Below, one piece after another: positions 53,587 through 60,895 of a stretch of 64,000 nucleotides of DNA. The notes below the pieces were generated by a model. The model had not been told where the DNA came from. It ran no database searches and saw only the letters and a list, made by a program, of their open reading frames with translations. The DNA comes from Micromonospora sp. WMMD980. GTDB lineage: Bacteria; Actinomycetota; Actinomycetes; Mycobacteriales; Micromonosporaceae. Position 1 is the stretch's first letter, and each line of letters starts with the position of its first letter. The position numbers and the translations under genes are program-made. Location of the stretch: positions 1,240,001 through 1,304,000 of the forward strand of contig NZ_JARUBE010000003.1 in NCBI RefSeq assembly GCF_029626035.1, written 5' to 3'.

Positions 53587-54936
53587 TCAGTGCTCCGCGA
53601 CCGCCAGCGCGCGGGCGCCGACCTGGCCGGGGGGCGCGCCGACCGCCAGGTCCAGGGCGGCCTGCACCGGATGGACCGGGCAGTACACGACAGCCGGCGT
53701 CGCCGTGGCACCCGTCTCCCTCGCCTCGAAGTCCGCTCGTGCCCGACCCAGCCCGGCGAGCAGGTCCGAGACCGACGACTCCCCGGCGGGCGTGGCGGCC
53801 GGCGGGGCCACGACGGCCGGCTCGTCCGAATCGGACCGGTACGCGACACCGAGGCTGGTCGCGGCGGCGCGCAGGAGGTCGGTCGGCAGGGCGGCGGGGA
53901 GCAGCGCCAGGCGGTCGACGGCCGCGCGGGCGAACGTCGGGTCGACCGGCAGGGCCGGGAGGACACCTCGGTTGCCGTCGAGCGATCCGAACGGGGCGTC
54001 CTGGACCGCCCGTTCCCAGCCGGTGGGCTCGATCAGGACGGTGCGCCCGTCGACGACGTCGGCGTACCGGTTGGCGGTGACGACGTTGCCGTCGAGCCGG
54101 AGGTTCTGCCCGGCGAGGGCGACCCGGACCCCGACCCCGTCGGCGAAGCCGAGCACGTTGGACTCGACCCGCACCAGCGCCCGCCCGCCGACCTCGAGCA
54201 GGCATCCGCTCGTCGACTGCCCGGTCGACGCCCGGCCGGTCGGGTCGGCGGCGAACAGGAGCGTGTTGTCCCGCACCACCCAGGGCCCGGCGCCGGTCGT
54301 CCGCACCCGGACGGCCGTGCCGCTCGTGTTGACCACCACGTTGTTGTGGAACACGCCGGAGCCGCCGCTGATCTGCACCGCCCCGTAGGCCGCGTTGGTG
54401 AACGTGCAGTTGCGCACCTCGATCGTGCCGCTGCCGGCCCGCAGGTCCAGCAGGGCCGCGGAGTGCGAGCCGGCGGGGTCGAGGGCGCCGCTGTCGGTGT
54501 AGATGTTGTAGGTGGAGCCGTCGAAGACGAAGCCGTCGAGCACCAGGCCGTCGCAGGAGTCCTCGACGGTCAGCACGGGGTCGCCCGGAACACCCTTGGC
54601 TCTCGTCTGCGGATCCAGCACGAACCGCACGGCATGACGCCAGGGGTCTCTCGTCGCGAAGTCGGCCCGGTAGCCGCCGAGCATCGTCAGGTGCGTGACC
54701 GGGATGCGCCAGGCGCCGGAGCGCAGGCGGCCGGCGTACTCGCCCTCGGCGACGTGGATGCGGTCACCCGCCGCGGCCTTCTCCAGCGCCTGGAACGGGT
54801 CGCGGAAGGGTGCCTCCCGGCCCCCGTCGCCGCCGGACGAGCCGGCGCGCACGTACCAGTCGCGACCTGCTGGTCGAGGGGCGGCGAGGAGCGCCGCGGC
54901 GGGCGCCGGCGTGGAGGGAGTCAGGGTGTCACTCAC
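53587..54936 (-). CDS. Right-handed parallel beta-helix repeat protein
   Basis: 449 residues. A DUF1565-like opening (DWYVRAGSSGGDGGREAPF, AAAGDRIHVAEGEYAGRL) leads into beta-helix coils with NCTFTNAAYGAVQISGGSG, FHNNVVVNTSGTAV and VVRDNTLLF. These folds are seen in polysaccharide lyases, pectinases and surface proteins. No signal peptide is evident. Catalytic residues cannot be assigned. GTG 54936 overlaps the start of the divergent LacI gene by 11 nt, so one of the two starts is probably further inside its gene. Confidence 0.75.
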   Translation of the reverse strand: MSDTLTPSTPAPAAALLAAPRPAGRDWYVRAGSSGGDGGREAPFRDPFQALEKAAAGDRIHVAEGEYAGRLRSGAWRIPVTHLTMLGGYRADFATRDPWRHAVRFVLDPQTRAKGVPGDPVLTVEDSCDGLVLDGFVFDGSTYNIYTDSGALDPAGSHSAALLDLRAGSGTIEVRNCTFTNAAYGAVQISGGSGVFHNNVVVNTSGTAVRVRTTGAGPWVVRDNTLLFAADPTGRASTGQSTSGCLLEVGGRALVRVESNVLGFADGVGVRVALAGQNLRLDGNVVTANRYADVVDGRTVLIEPTGWERAVQDAPFGSLDGNRGVLPALPVDPTFARAAVDRLALLPAALPTDLLRAAATSLGVAYRSDSDEPAVVAPPAATPAGESSVSDLLAGLGRARADFEARETGATATPAVVYCPVHPVQAALDLAVGAPPGQVGARALAVAEH

Positions 54937-55957
54937 CGAGTCGGACGGGGCGGCGGCCGCGCCGGGCCGGCCGGTGACGATCTCCTACATCGCGCGGACC
55001 GCCGGGGTGTCGATCCCGACCGTGTCGAAGGTGATCAACGGCCGCTCCGGTGTGGCCTCGGAGACGCGGGCCCGGGTCGAGGCGTTGATCACCCGGTTCG
55101 GATACCGGAGGCCACCGTCGTCCACTCGCACCAACCTGGTGGAACTCGTCTTCGACCGGCTGGAACACATGTGGGGCGTCGAGGTCATCCGCGGTGTGGA
55201 GCAGGCCGCCCGGGAGAACCGGGTGGGCGTCGTGCTGACCGAGTTCGGTCCGGAGCGCGGCGCGGTCCGCTACTGGATCGACGACACGCTCGCCCGCCGC
55301 CCGGACTGCGTCATCTCGGTGGCCCAGTTGTCGAGCGAGCAGCGCGACCAGTTGCGTGCCCGGGGCATCCCCTTCGTGGTCTTCGACCCCACCGGCGAGC
55401 TGCCCGACGACGTCCCCTTCGTCGGGGCGACCAACTGGGCGGGCGGCCGGGCGGCCACCCGGCACCTGATCCGGTTGGGACACCGACGGATCGCGATGAT
55501 CGTCGGCCGGGACCGGATCCTGTGCTGCCGTGCGCGGCTCGACGGCTACCGCTCCGCGCTGGAGGCGGCCGAGCTGCCGGTGGGCGCCGACCTCGTGGAG
55601 CGGGCCGAGCTGACCGCCGAGGGCGGCCGCGCGGCCGCGCTGCGTCTGCTCGGACGCAGCGACCGCCCGACCGCGATCTTCGCCAGCAACGACCTCCAGG
55701 CGGTCGGCGTCTATCACGCGGCGCGGGCACTCGGGCTGCGGATCCCCGTCGAGCTGAGCGTGGTCGGCTTCGACGACCTGCCCGTCGCCGCGCTGGTCGA
55801 CCCGCCGCTGACCACCGTGCACCAGCCGCTGGCCCAGATGGCGGTGGCCGCGACCGAGCTGGCGCTCGCCCTCGGACGCGGTGACCGGACGGCGAGCACC
55901 GGCATCGAGCTGGCGACCAGCCTCACGGTGCGGCAGAGCACCGCGGCGCCGGGCTGA
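54926..55957 (+). CDS. LacI-family transcriptional regulator
   Basis: 343 residues from GTG 54926, with GGAGGGAG 5 nt upstream; GTG 54974 (VTISYIARTAGVS) is an alternative that would resolve the overlap with the divergent gene. The helix-turn-helix and hinge read VTISYIARTAGVSIPTVSKV and NGRSGVASETRARV. The sugar-binding core follows (ELVFDRLEHMWGVEVIRGVE, PTAIFASNDLQAVGVYHAAR, VVGFDDLPVAALVDPPLTTV). It represses sugar genes until its ligand binds. The divergent beta-helix gene is the closest candidate target. Confidence 0.88.
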   Translation: MSLTESDGAAAAPGRPVTISYIARTAGVSIPTVSKVINGRSGVASETRARVEALITRFGYRRPPSSTRTNLVELVFDRLEHMWGVEVIRGVEQAARENRVGVVLTEFGPERGAVRYWIDDTLARRPDCVISVAQLSSEQRDQLRARGIPFVVFDPTGELPDDVPFVGATNWAGGRAATRHLIRLGHRRIAMIVGRDRILCCRARLDGYRSALEAAELPVGADLVERAELTAEGGRAAALRLLGRSDRPTAIFASNDLQAVGVYHAARALGLRIPVELSVVGFDDLPVAALVDPPLTTVHQPLAQMAVAATELALALGRGDRTASTGIELATSLTVRQSTAAPG

Positions 55958-56139
55958 TCGTTCCTGGCGCGACGCGGTCGGCCCGGCCGACCGGATCGCG
56001 GCGGCCACTGTCACCACGCCCCACTGACCGCCCATTACCAGGTCATTGTCGGCGGTTGCTCTTGACGCTCCGGATCGGCGGCGGTCAGTCTCGAACCAGC
56101 GCGGCGCCCCGCGACGCCGCGTCAACGGGGAGGACCACC

Positions 56140-57114
56140 ATGCACGTCGTGGCGACCGATGCTGCGCCCTGCCGGCCGGCGGACGGCCTTGCCGGCCTGC
56201 TGAAGCCGTTGGACGAGACCGCGTTCCTGCGGGACCGTCTCGGCGTCGAACCGGTGCTCGTCAAGGGCCTCGACGAGCGGTTCACCGCGCTGTTCGGCTG
56301 GGACGTGCTCAACGAGGCGCTCGCCGCCCAGCGGGCCGACCCGTCGCGCATGCATCTGGTCCGCGCCTCGCAGGGTGTCTCGCTGGCGTCGTGCGCCGAG
56401 GCGGTGCCACAGCTCGCCCCGCGGGGCCGGCCCAGCCGGCTCGTTCCCGACCGCCTCCAAGCCGCCCTCGAAGCCGGCGCCACCCTGGCCGTCGACGGGG
56501 CCGAGGAACTGCACGCACCGCTGCGCGAACTCGTCGCGGCCGTCGAGCGCAGCCTCCGCTGTCTCGTCCAGGCCAACCTCTACGTCAACCTCGGCGGCGC
56601 CGAGCCGGGGTTCCACACCCACTGGGACGACCACGACGTCATCGTTCTGCAGTGCGAGGGCGCCAAGCACTGGGACGTGTACGCTCCGACGATCGCACAC
56701 CCGGTCGGTGTCCTGAGCGACCCGCCGCCGCCGTCGAAGTCGGACGTGGCCTGGTCCGGGCTGGTCGAGCGCGGCGACCTCCTCTACCTGCCGCGCGGCT
56801 GGTGGCACACGGTGAAGGCGATCCCCGGCAGCCCGTCCGCACACCTGAGCCTGAGCGCGCGGCTGCCGTCCACCGCCGACCTGCTGCGCCGCCTGCTCGC
56901 GCGACTCGCCGCCGACGAGCCGGTCCTGCGCCGGGACCTGCCTCGGTTCACCGACGGCGAGCGCTGGTACGCGGAGCTGCGTACCGTTCTCACCCGCGCG
57001 GTGTCCGAACCCGGCCTGTTGGAGAAGCTCGCCGCCGACCTCGACTCCGGTGCGCCCGACCGACCCCGCTTCCGGCTGCCCCAGGGTGGCGCCCGGCCCA
57101 CCCCGCCGACGTGA
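56140..57114 (+). CDS. JmjC/cupin-type Fe(II)/2-oxoglutarate oxygenase, first gene of RiPP operon
   Basis: 324 residues from ATG 56140, with GGGGAGGA 7 nt upstream. The metal triad is visible: His161 and Asp163 in GFHTHWDDHD and His223 in YLPRGWWHTV, with the strand VIVLQCEGAKHWDVY between. This is the bacterial JmjC (cupin_4-like) fold, whose members hydroxylate amino acid side chains of proteins or peptides. Placed before a transporter, a repeat peptide and a YcaO gene, it probably hydroxylates the precursor peptide. Overlaps the next gene by 4 nt. TTGACG at 56062-56067 may be part of its promoter, but the -10 is poor. Confidence 0.82.
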   Translation: MHVVATDAAPCRPADGLAGLLKPLDETAFLRDRLGVEPVLVKGLDERFTALFGWDVLNEALAAQRADPSRMHLVRASQGVSLASCAEAVPQLAPRGRPSRLVPDRLQAALEAGATLAVDGAEELHAPLRELVAAVERSLRCLVQANLYVNLGGAEPGFHTHWDDHDVIVLQCEGAKHWDVYAPTIAHPVGVLSDPPPPSKSDVAWSGLVERGDLLYLPRGWWHTVKAIPGSPSAHLSLSARLPSTADLLRRLLARLAADEPVLRRDLPRFTDGERWYAELRTVLTRAVSEPGLLEKLAADLDSGAPDRPRFRLPQGGARPTPPT

Positions 57115-58382
57115 CGCCGCCCGCCGGCCACGGCCTGCGCCTACCCGGCGCGGTCGCCGGGCTGCCCGCTGCCTTCTGGTGGATCTGGTGCAGCATCCTG
57201 GTCAACTGGATGGGCGCGTTCGCCGGCCCGTTGCTGATCCTGTCGCTCACCCTCGGCCGTGGCTACTCCGCCGCCTCGGCGGGCCTGGTCGCCGCGTTGC
57301 TCGGGCTCGGCGGCATCGTGGGCATCACCACCGGTGGGGTGCTGGCCGATCAGATCGGCCGGCGGCGCACGATGGTCGCCGGGCACCTCTGGACCGCGAT
57401 CAGCATGGCCCTGCTCGGGCTGTTCGAGGGGCACCTCGCGGTCTCGCTGGCCGCGTTCGCGGTCGGCCTGGGCAGCGCCTCCGTACGCCCGGCGGCGCAG
57501 GCGTCCCTGGTCGACCTCGTCCCGGCCGCCGACCGGCAGCGGGCCTTCGCCCTCAACTACTGGGCGCTGAACGCGGGCATCTCGGTCTCCGCCGTGCTCG
57601 CCGGTCTGCTGGTCGGGCGGGGCTACACCCTGCTCTTCCTCGCGGACGCCGCCGCGACGCTGCTGTGCGCGCTCGTCGTCCTCGCCAAGGTGCCCGAGAC
57701 CCACCCCGCCCGCGGCCCGGCCGCCGCAGTCCCGGGCCGCCGCGCGCCCGGCATCGTCCGGGACCGTTCGTTCCTCGTCTTCGTGCTCATGACCCTGGTC
57801 TTCGCAGCCGTGTTCGAGCAACACGCGGTCGGGCTGCCGATCGTGATGACCCGCGACGGCCACTCGGCGGCCGCCTACAGCATGCTCAACGTCGTCAACG
57901 GGGTCCTGGTCGTCGCGCTGCAGATCCCGCTCAGCACGCTGGCCGCGCGACGCTCCCGGCCGGCGGTGCTCATCGTCGCGGGCGTGCTGGTCGGGTGGGG
58001 GCTCGGGTTCACCGCGTTCGCGGACGGCTTTGCCGCGTACGCGGCCGCGACGGTCGTCTGGACGGTCGGTGAGATCCTCCAGGCCCCGATCGGCAGCGCC
58101 GTCACCGCCGACCGGGCGCCCCTGCCACAGCGCGGCCGTTACCAGGCGACGTACGGGCTGTCCTGGTCGGTCGCGGCGTTCATCGGCCCGGCGGCCGGCG
58201 GGCTGGTCCTGGACCGCTGGGGCTCCGGGGCGCTGTGGAGCGGATGCGCCGTGCTCGGCACCGCGGCCGGGTTGGGCGCGGCCCTGGTCGTCCGCCACCA
58301 CCAAGTCTCCCGTGCGACCGGGCCACCGGTCGTCGGGGCCGGGACGGACAGCCGTCCCGGCGCGCCCGCACCGCTGGGGTGA
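57111..58382 (+). CDS. MFS transporter of RiPP operon
   Basis: 423 residues from GTG 57111, overlapping the oxygenase stop (GTGA). Twelve hydrophobic helices and the loop 2-3 motif GGVLADQIGRRRTMVAGHLW mark the major facilitator family; the second half repeats the pattern (AARRSRPAVLIVAGVLVGWG). No peptidase domain is fused, so it probably exports the finished small product or gives self-protection. The precursor gene starts 28 nt after its stop. Confidence 0.88.
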   Translation: MTPPAGHGLRLPGAVAGLPAAFWWIWCSILVNWMGAFAGPLLILSLTLGRGYSAASAGLVAALLGLGGIVGITTGGVLADQIGRRRTMVAGHLWTAISMALLGLFEGHLAVSLAAFAVGLGSASVRPAAQASLVDLVPAADRQRAFALNYWALNAGISVSAVLAGLLVGRGYTLLFLADAAATLLCALVVLAKVPETHPARGPAAAVPGRRAPGIVRDRSFLVFVLMTLVFAAVFEQHAVGLPIVMTRDGHSAAAYSMLNVVNGVLVVALQIPLSTLAARRSRPAVLIVAGVLVGWGLGFTAFADGFAAYAAATVVWTVGEILQAPIGSAVTADRAPLPQRGRYQATYGLSWSVAAFIGPAAGGLVLDRWGSGALWSGCAVLGTAAGLGAALVVRHHQVSRATGPPVVGAGTDSRPGAPAPLG

Positions 58383-58410
58383 CGGGTTCGAACGGCAGAG
58401 GGAGAGCGAC

Positions 58411-58563
58411 ATGGAAGACAAGGTCATCGTGAACAACTGCGTCGCGGCCTACCTGGAGGAGGACGCCGAGCAGTTCGTCGTGAACAACTGCGTGGCGAGC
58501 TACCTCGACGTGGACACCGAGCAGTTCGTCGTCAACAACTGCGTGGCCGCGTACACCGACTGA
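58411..58563 (+). CDS. Candidate RiPP precursor peptide with three Cys-containing repeats
   Basis: 50 residues. ATG 58411 follows GAGGGAGAG by a few nt. The whole peptide consists of three 17-residue units with the core V(V/I)VNNCVA(A/S)Y: Cys at 10, 27 and 44, exactly 17 apart. Acidic linkers separate them (LEEDAEQ, LDVDTEQ). The repeats are conserved as protein but differ at third codon positions, so selection acts on the peptide. There is no long separate leader. Position between an oxygenase/transporter pair and a YcaO gene marks it as the modification substrate, probably giving up to three product copies. No known RiPP class with this NNC repeat is recognised. Confidence 0.85.
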   Translation: MEDKVIVNNCVAAYLEEDAEQFVVNNCVASYLDVDTEQFVVNNCVAAYTD

Positions 58564-58564
58564 C

Positions 58565-59971
58565 GTGGTGGCGCCGACGGGCGCCGGCCCCGCTCCACGC
58601 GACGCCGATCGCGCGGAGCGGGGCTCCGGCCCGCCACCCGGCCCCGCGCTCGACGCGCAGCCGGGCGTCTCCACCCGCACCCGCGTGTTTCGCGGTCCCG
58701 GTGGCCTCCCACCCCGCTTGACGCTGGCCGTCACCGACCTGGCCGACCGCGCCCACGACCTGCCCTGGCTCGCCGACCGGCAGTCGTTCGGCACCTCCTG
58801 GGACGATCCGGCGCGGGCGGTGCTCGCGGCGCGGGCGGAGGCCGTCGAACGGGTGGCGGGCGCGGCGCCGCCCGCTCCCGGCCGGCTGCGCCACGGCAGC
58901 TACCAATCGCTGACCGGCGTGGGGCTGCGGTGCGTGGACCCGCGCGAGCTGGCGCTCTACTCCGACCGGCAGTACGCCACCGAGGGCTTTCCGTTCGAGC
59001 CCTTCGGGATCGACTCGCCCGCGCACTGGGTGGTGGGGCACGCGCCCGACACCGGCGAGACCGTCCTGGTGCCGGCGTTCCTCGTGTACGCCGGCTGGCG
59101 GCGGATGCCGCGCCCACACCCCGAGCCGCGCTACGCGTTTCCCGCCATCGGCGGCATCGCGGCCGGGACCACCTACCCCGACGCGGTCGAGTCCGGCCTG
59201 CGGGAGGTGGTGGAGCGGGACGCGGCGGCCTGCTGGTGGGCACAGGCGGCCGCTCTGCCGGCGTTACCCGTACCCGGCGCGCTGCGGGCGCGGCTCGCGG
59301 GTGCCCGCCGGGGTTTCGAGGTCCGGCTGCTGGCCCTGCCGACCGAGTTCGGCATGCCGGTGCTGGCGGCCGGTGTCCGCGACGGGACGGAGGGCTGGCT
59401 CACCTACGGGACCGCGGCGCACCCCGACCCGTACACGGCTGCGGCCAAGGCGCTGGCGGAGGCGTACACGTTACAGCTGAGCTGCCAGACGTTGAGCGAC
59501 CCCCGCACGGTCGTCCCGACGCCCGGGCGTCGGTCACCGCTCAAACCCTGGCGGGCCGACCGCCGATACCTCGACTCCTACCGCGCCGACCACGGCGACG
59601 TGGTGGAGCAGATCTGTCATCTGCAGGCGCACCTGGACCCGCGGGCGGCGGACCGGGTCGCGCGGTGGGCCTGGGACCTCCCGGCCGGCAGTTGGTCGGA
59701 TCTGCCGACCACGCCGCCCGACGGGAGGCTCCTCGACCGCGTGCGCGCGTCCGGTCATCCGGTCGTGTCCGTGGACCTGACCACCCCGGAGGCGGCGGCG
59801 GCCGGCCTGCGGGTGGTGCGGCTCGTCGTGCCCGGCACCGTGGGCGCGGCCCCCGCCGCCTACCCGTACCTGGGCGGGGACCGGCTCCGTCGGGCCGGCA
59901 CCCGGCTGGGATATCGGGACGCGGACCTCGCCGAGGATGATCTCACCACCTTTCCCGTGCCGCACAGCTGA
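58565..59971 (+). CDS. YcaO-domain enzyme of RiPP operon
   Basis: 468 residues if started at GTG 58565, one nt after the precursor stop; the first 40 residues are low-complexity and a later start is possible. YcaO ATP/Mg motifs are present: AEAVER with Glu92 and Glu95, the long motif AAGTTYPDAVESGLREVVER followed by Asp219, and AKALAEAYTLQ near 296. The end FPVPHS is proline-rich but lacks the full PxPxP tail of classical azoline cyclodehydratases. YcaO enzymes activate backbone amides with ATP to form azolines, thioamides or amidines. The Cys of each NNC repeat is the natural target. No E1-like or TfuA partner is visible. Confidence 0.88.
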   Translation: MVAPTGAGPAPRDADRAERGSGPPPGPALDAQPGVSTRTRVFRGPGGLPPRLTLAVTDLADRAHDLPWLADRQSFGTSWDDPARAVLAARAEAVERVAGAAPPAPGRLRHGSYQSLTGVGLRCVDPRELALYSDRQYATEGFPFEPFGIDSPAHWVVGHAPDTGETVLVPAFLVYAGWRRMPRPHPEPRYAFPAIGGIAAGTTYPDAVESGLREVVERDAAACWWAQAAALPALPVPGALRARLAGARRGFEVRLLALPTEFGMPVLAAGVRDGTEGWLTYGTAAHPDPYTAAAKALAEAYTLQLSCQTLSDPRTVVPTPGRRSPLKPWRADRRYLDSYRADHGDVVEQICHLQAHLDPRAADRVARWAWDLPAGSWSDLPTTPPDGRLLDRVRASGHPVVSVDLTTPEAAAAGLRVVRLVVPGTVGAAPAAYPYLGGDRLRRAGTRLGYRDADLAEDDLTTFPVPHS

Positions 59972-60112
59972 GGTGCCTGGCCGGACCCCACCGGGGGCCC
60001 TACCCCCTCCCTATTGTGCGGTCGGCCGGATCGGCGTCCGGTCGGGCGTCGTAGCCTTTCCTCGGCCGGCCGGTACGCCCTGTGCCCCTTCTCTCCGCTA
60101 AGGCGTGAAACC

Positions 60113-60673
60113 GTGAATCGTGAAGAGCTGACCCTTTCGCAGGCCGACGCGTCGTGGGCCCTGTCCGAGCTGGCCGACGCGTTCAGCCACGAACTTCGCG
60201 TCACCGGCGCGCTCGGCGCCGCCGACGACCTCGGCACGGCCGGGCTGCTGATGCGCCTGGTGACGGAGCCGATGCCGGCGCCGGTCCGCTCGTCCTTCCT
60301 GTTCCTGGGTTGGCAGGAGTGGAGCCGTGACGTCGCCGCCCCGATCCGGGTCGAGGTGGCGCGGCGGGCCGACGCGGAAGCGGCCCAGATCCTCGAGCTG
60401 GCCGATCTCGCCGCACTGGATCCCACGGCACGGCCCATCTGGTGCGACTACGCGGCCCGGCTGCGCCGGTTGGTCACCGAGCGGCGGGAGATCGAGGGGC
60501 CGCTGATGACCTACTGGCTGTTCGAGCACGCCCGCCGGACCCAGCGACTGCTCGGGGTGCCCCCACTGCGTGCGGCGGCGGCGAGCCGTGCCCTGCGGAC
60601 GGCGCTCGGCTCGGGTCTGTCGGGCGCCACCGCCCCGCTGGCGCTCGCGGCTTCCGCCGTCGTGCGGGCGTGA
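60113..60673 (+). CDS. Hypothetical alpha-helical protein downstream of YcaO
   Basis: 186 residues from GTG 60113, with AAGG 9 nt upstream. The sequence is almost entirely amphipathic helix (SQADASWALSELADAFSHEL, AAQILELADLAALDPTARP, MTYWLFEHARRTQRLLGV) with a hydrophobic Ala-rich tail (ATAPLALAASAVV). No family is recognised. It lies 141 bp after the YcaO gene on the same strand, so it could belong to the RiPP operon, for example as a precursor-binding or immunity protein, but nothing in the sequence proves this. Confidence 0.6.
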   Translation: MNREELTLSQADASWALSELADAFSHELRVTGALGAADDLGTAGLLMRLVTEPMPAPVRSSFLFLGWQEWSRDVAAPIRVEVARRADAEAAQILELADLAALDPTARPIWCDYAARLRRLVTERREIEGPLMTYWLFEHARRTQRLLGVPPLRAAAASRALRTALGSGLSGATAPLALAASAVVRA

Positions 60674-60707
60674 GGAGGGCGGGGTGCGGGCGCGTCGGAA
60701 CGACCCG

Positions 60708-60737
60708 CGCGCGGCGGTGCCGGGGCGCCGCCGCGCG
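60708..60737. terminator. Hairpin between convergent operons
   Basis: CGCGCGGCGG pairs with CCGCCGCGCG (10 bp) around a 10-nt loop, 34 nt past the hypothetical gene. It closes the RiPP operon and may serve the facing flavin-oxidase gene, whose stop is at 60896. The remaining gap shows nothing else. Confidence 0.6.
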
Positions 60738-60895
60738 GTGCGGTGGACGCATGGCCGGCGCGCGAGCGCGGTGACGCGTGACCGGGGCCGGATGTCCCTG
60801 CCGCCCGGGCGTGCCCGACGCGGCGCGGAAGGTGTCGTCGTCCCCAGCGCCTTCGGCGGCGGACCGCGGCCCGTCGCCGAAGGGTGGATCGGTCC

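Noticed and set aside
54695..54925. Upstream extension of the LacI reading frame
   Set aside because: The frame is open but lies over the divergent beta-helix gene and shows no LacI sequence before the GTG at 54926.
58380..58396. GGGTTCGAACG as a tRNA T-loop
   Set aside because: No acceptor, anticodon or D-arm can be folded around it; it lies just after the MFS stop.
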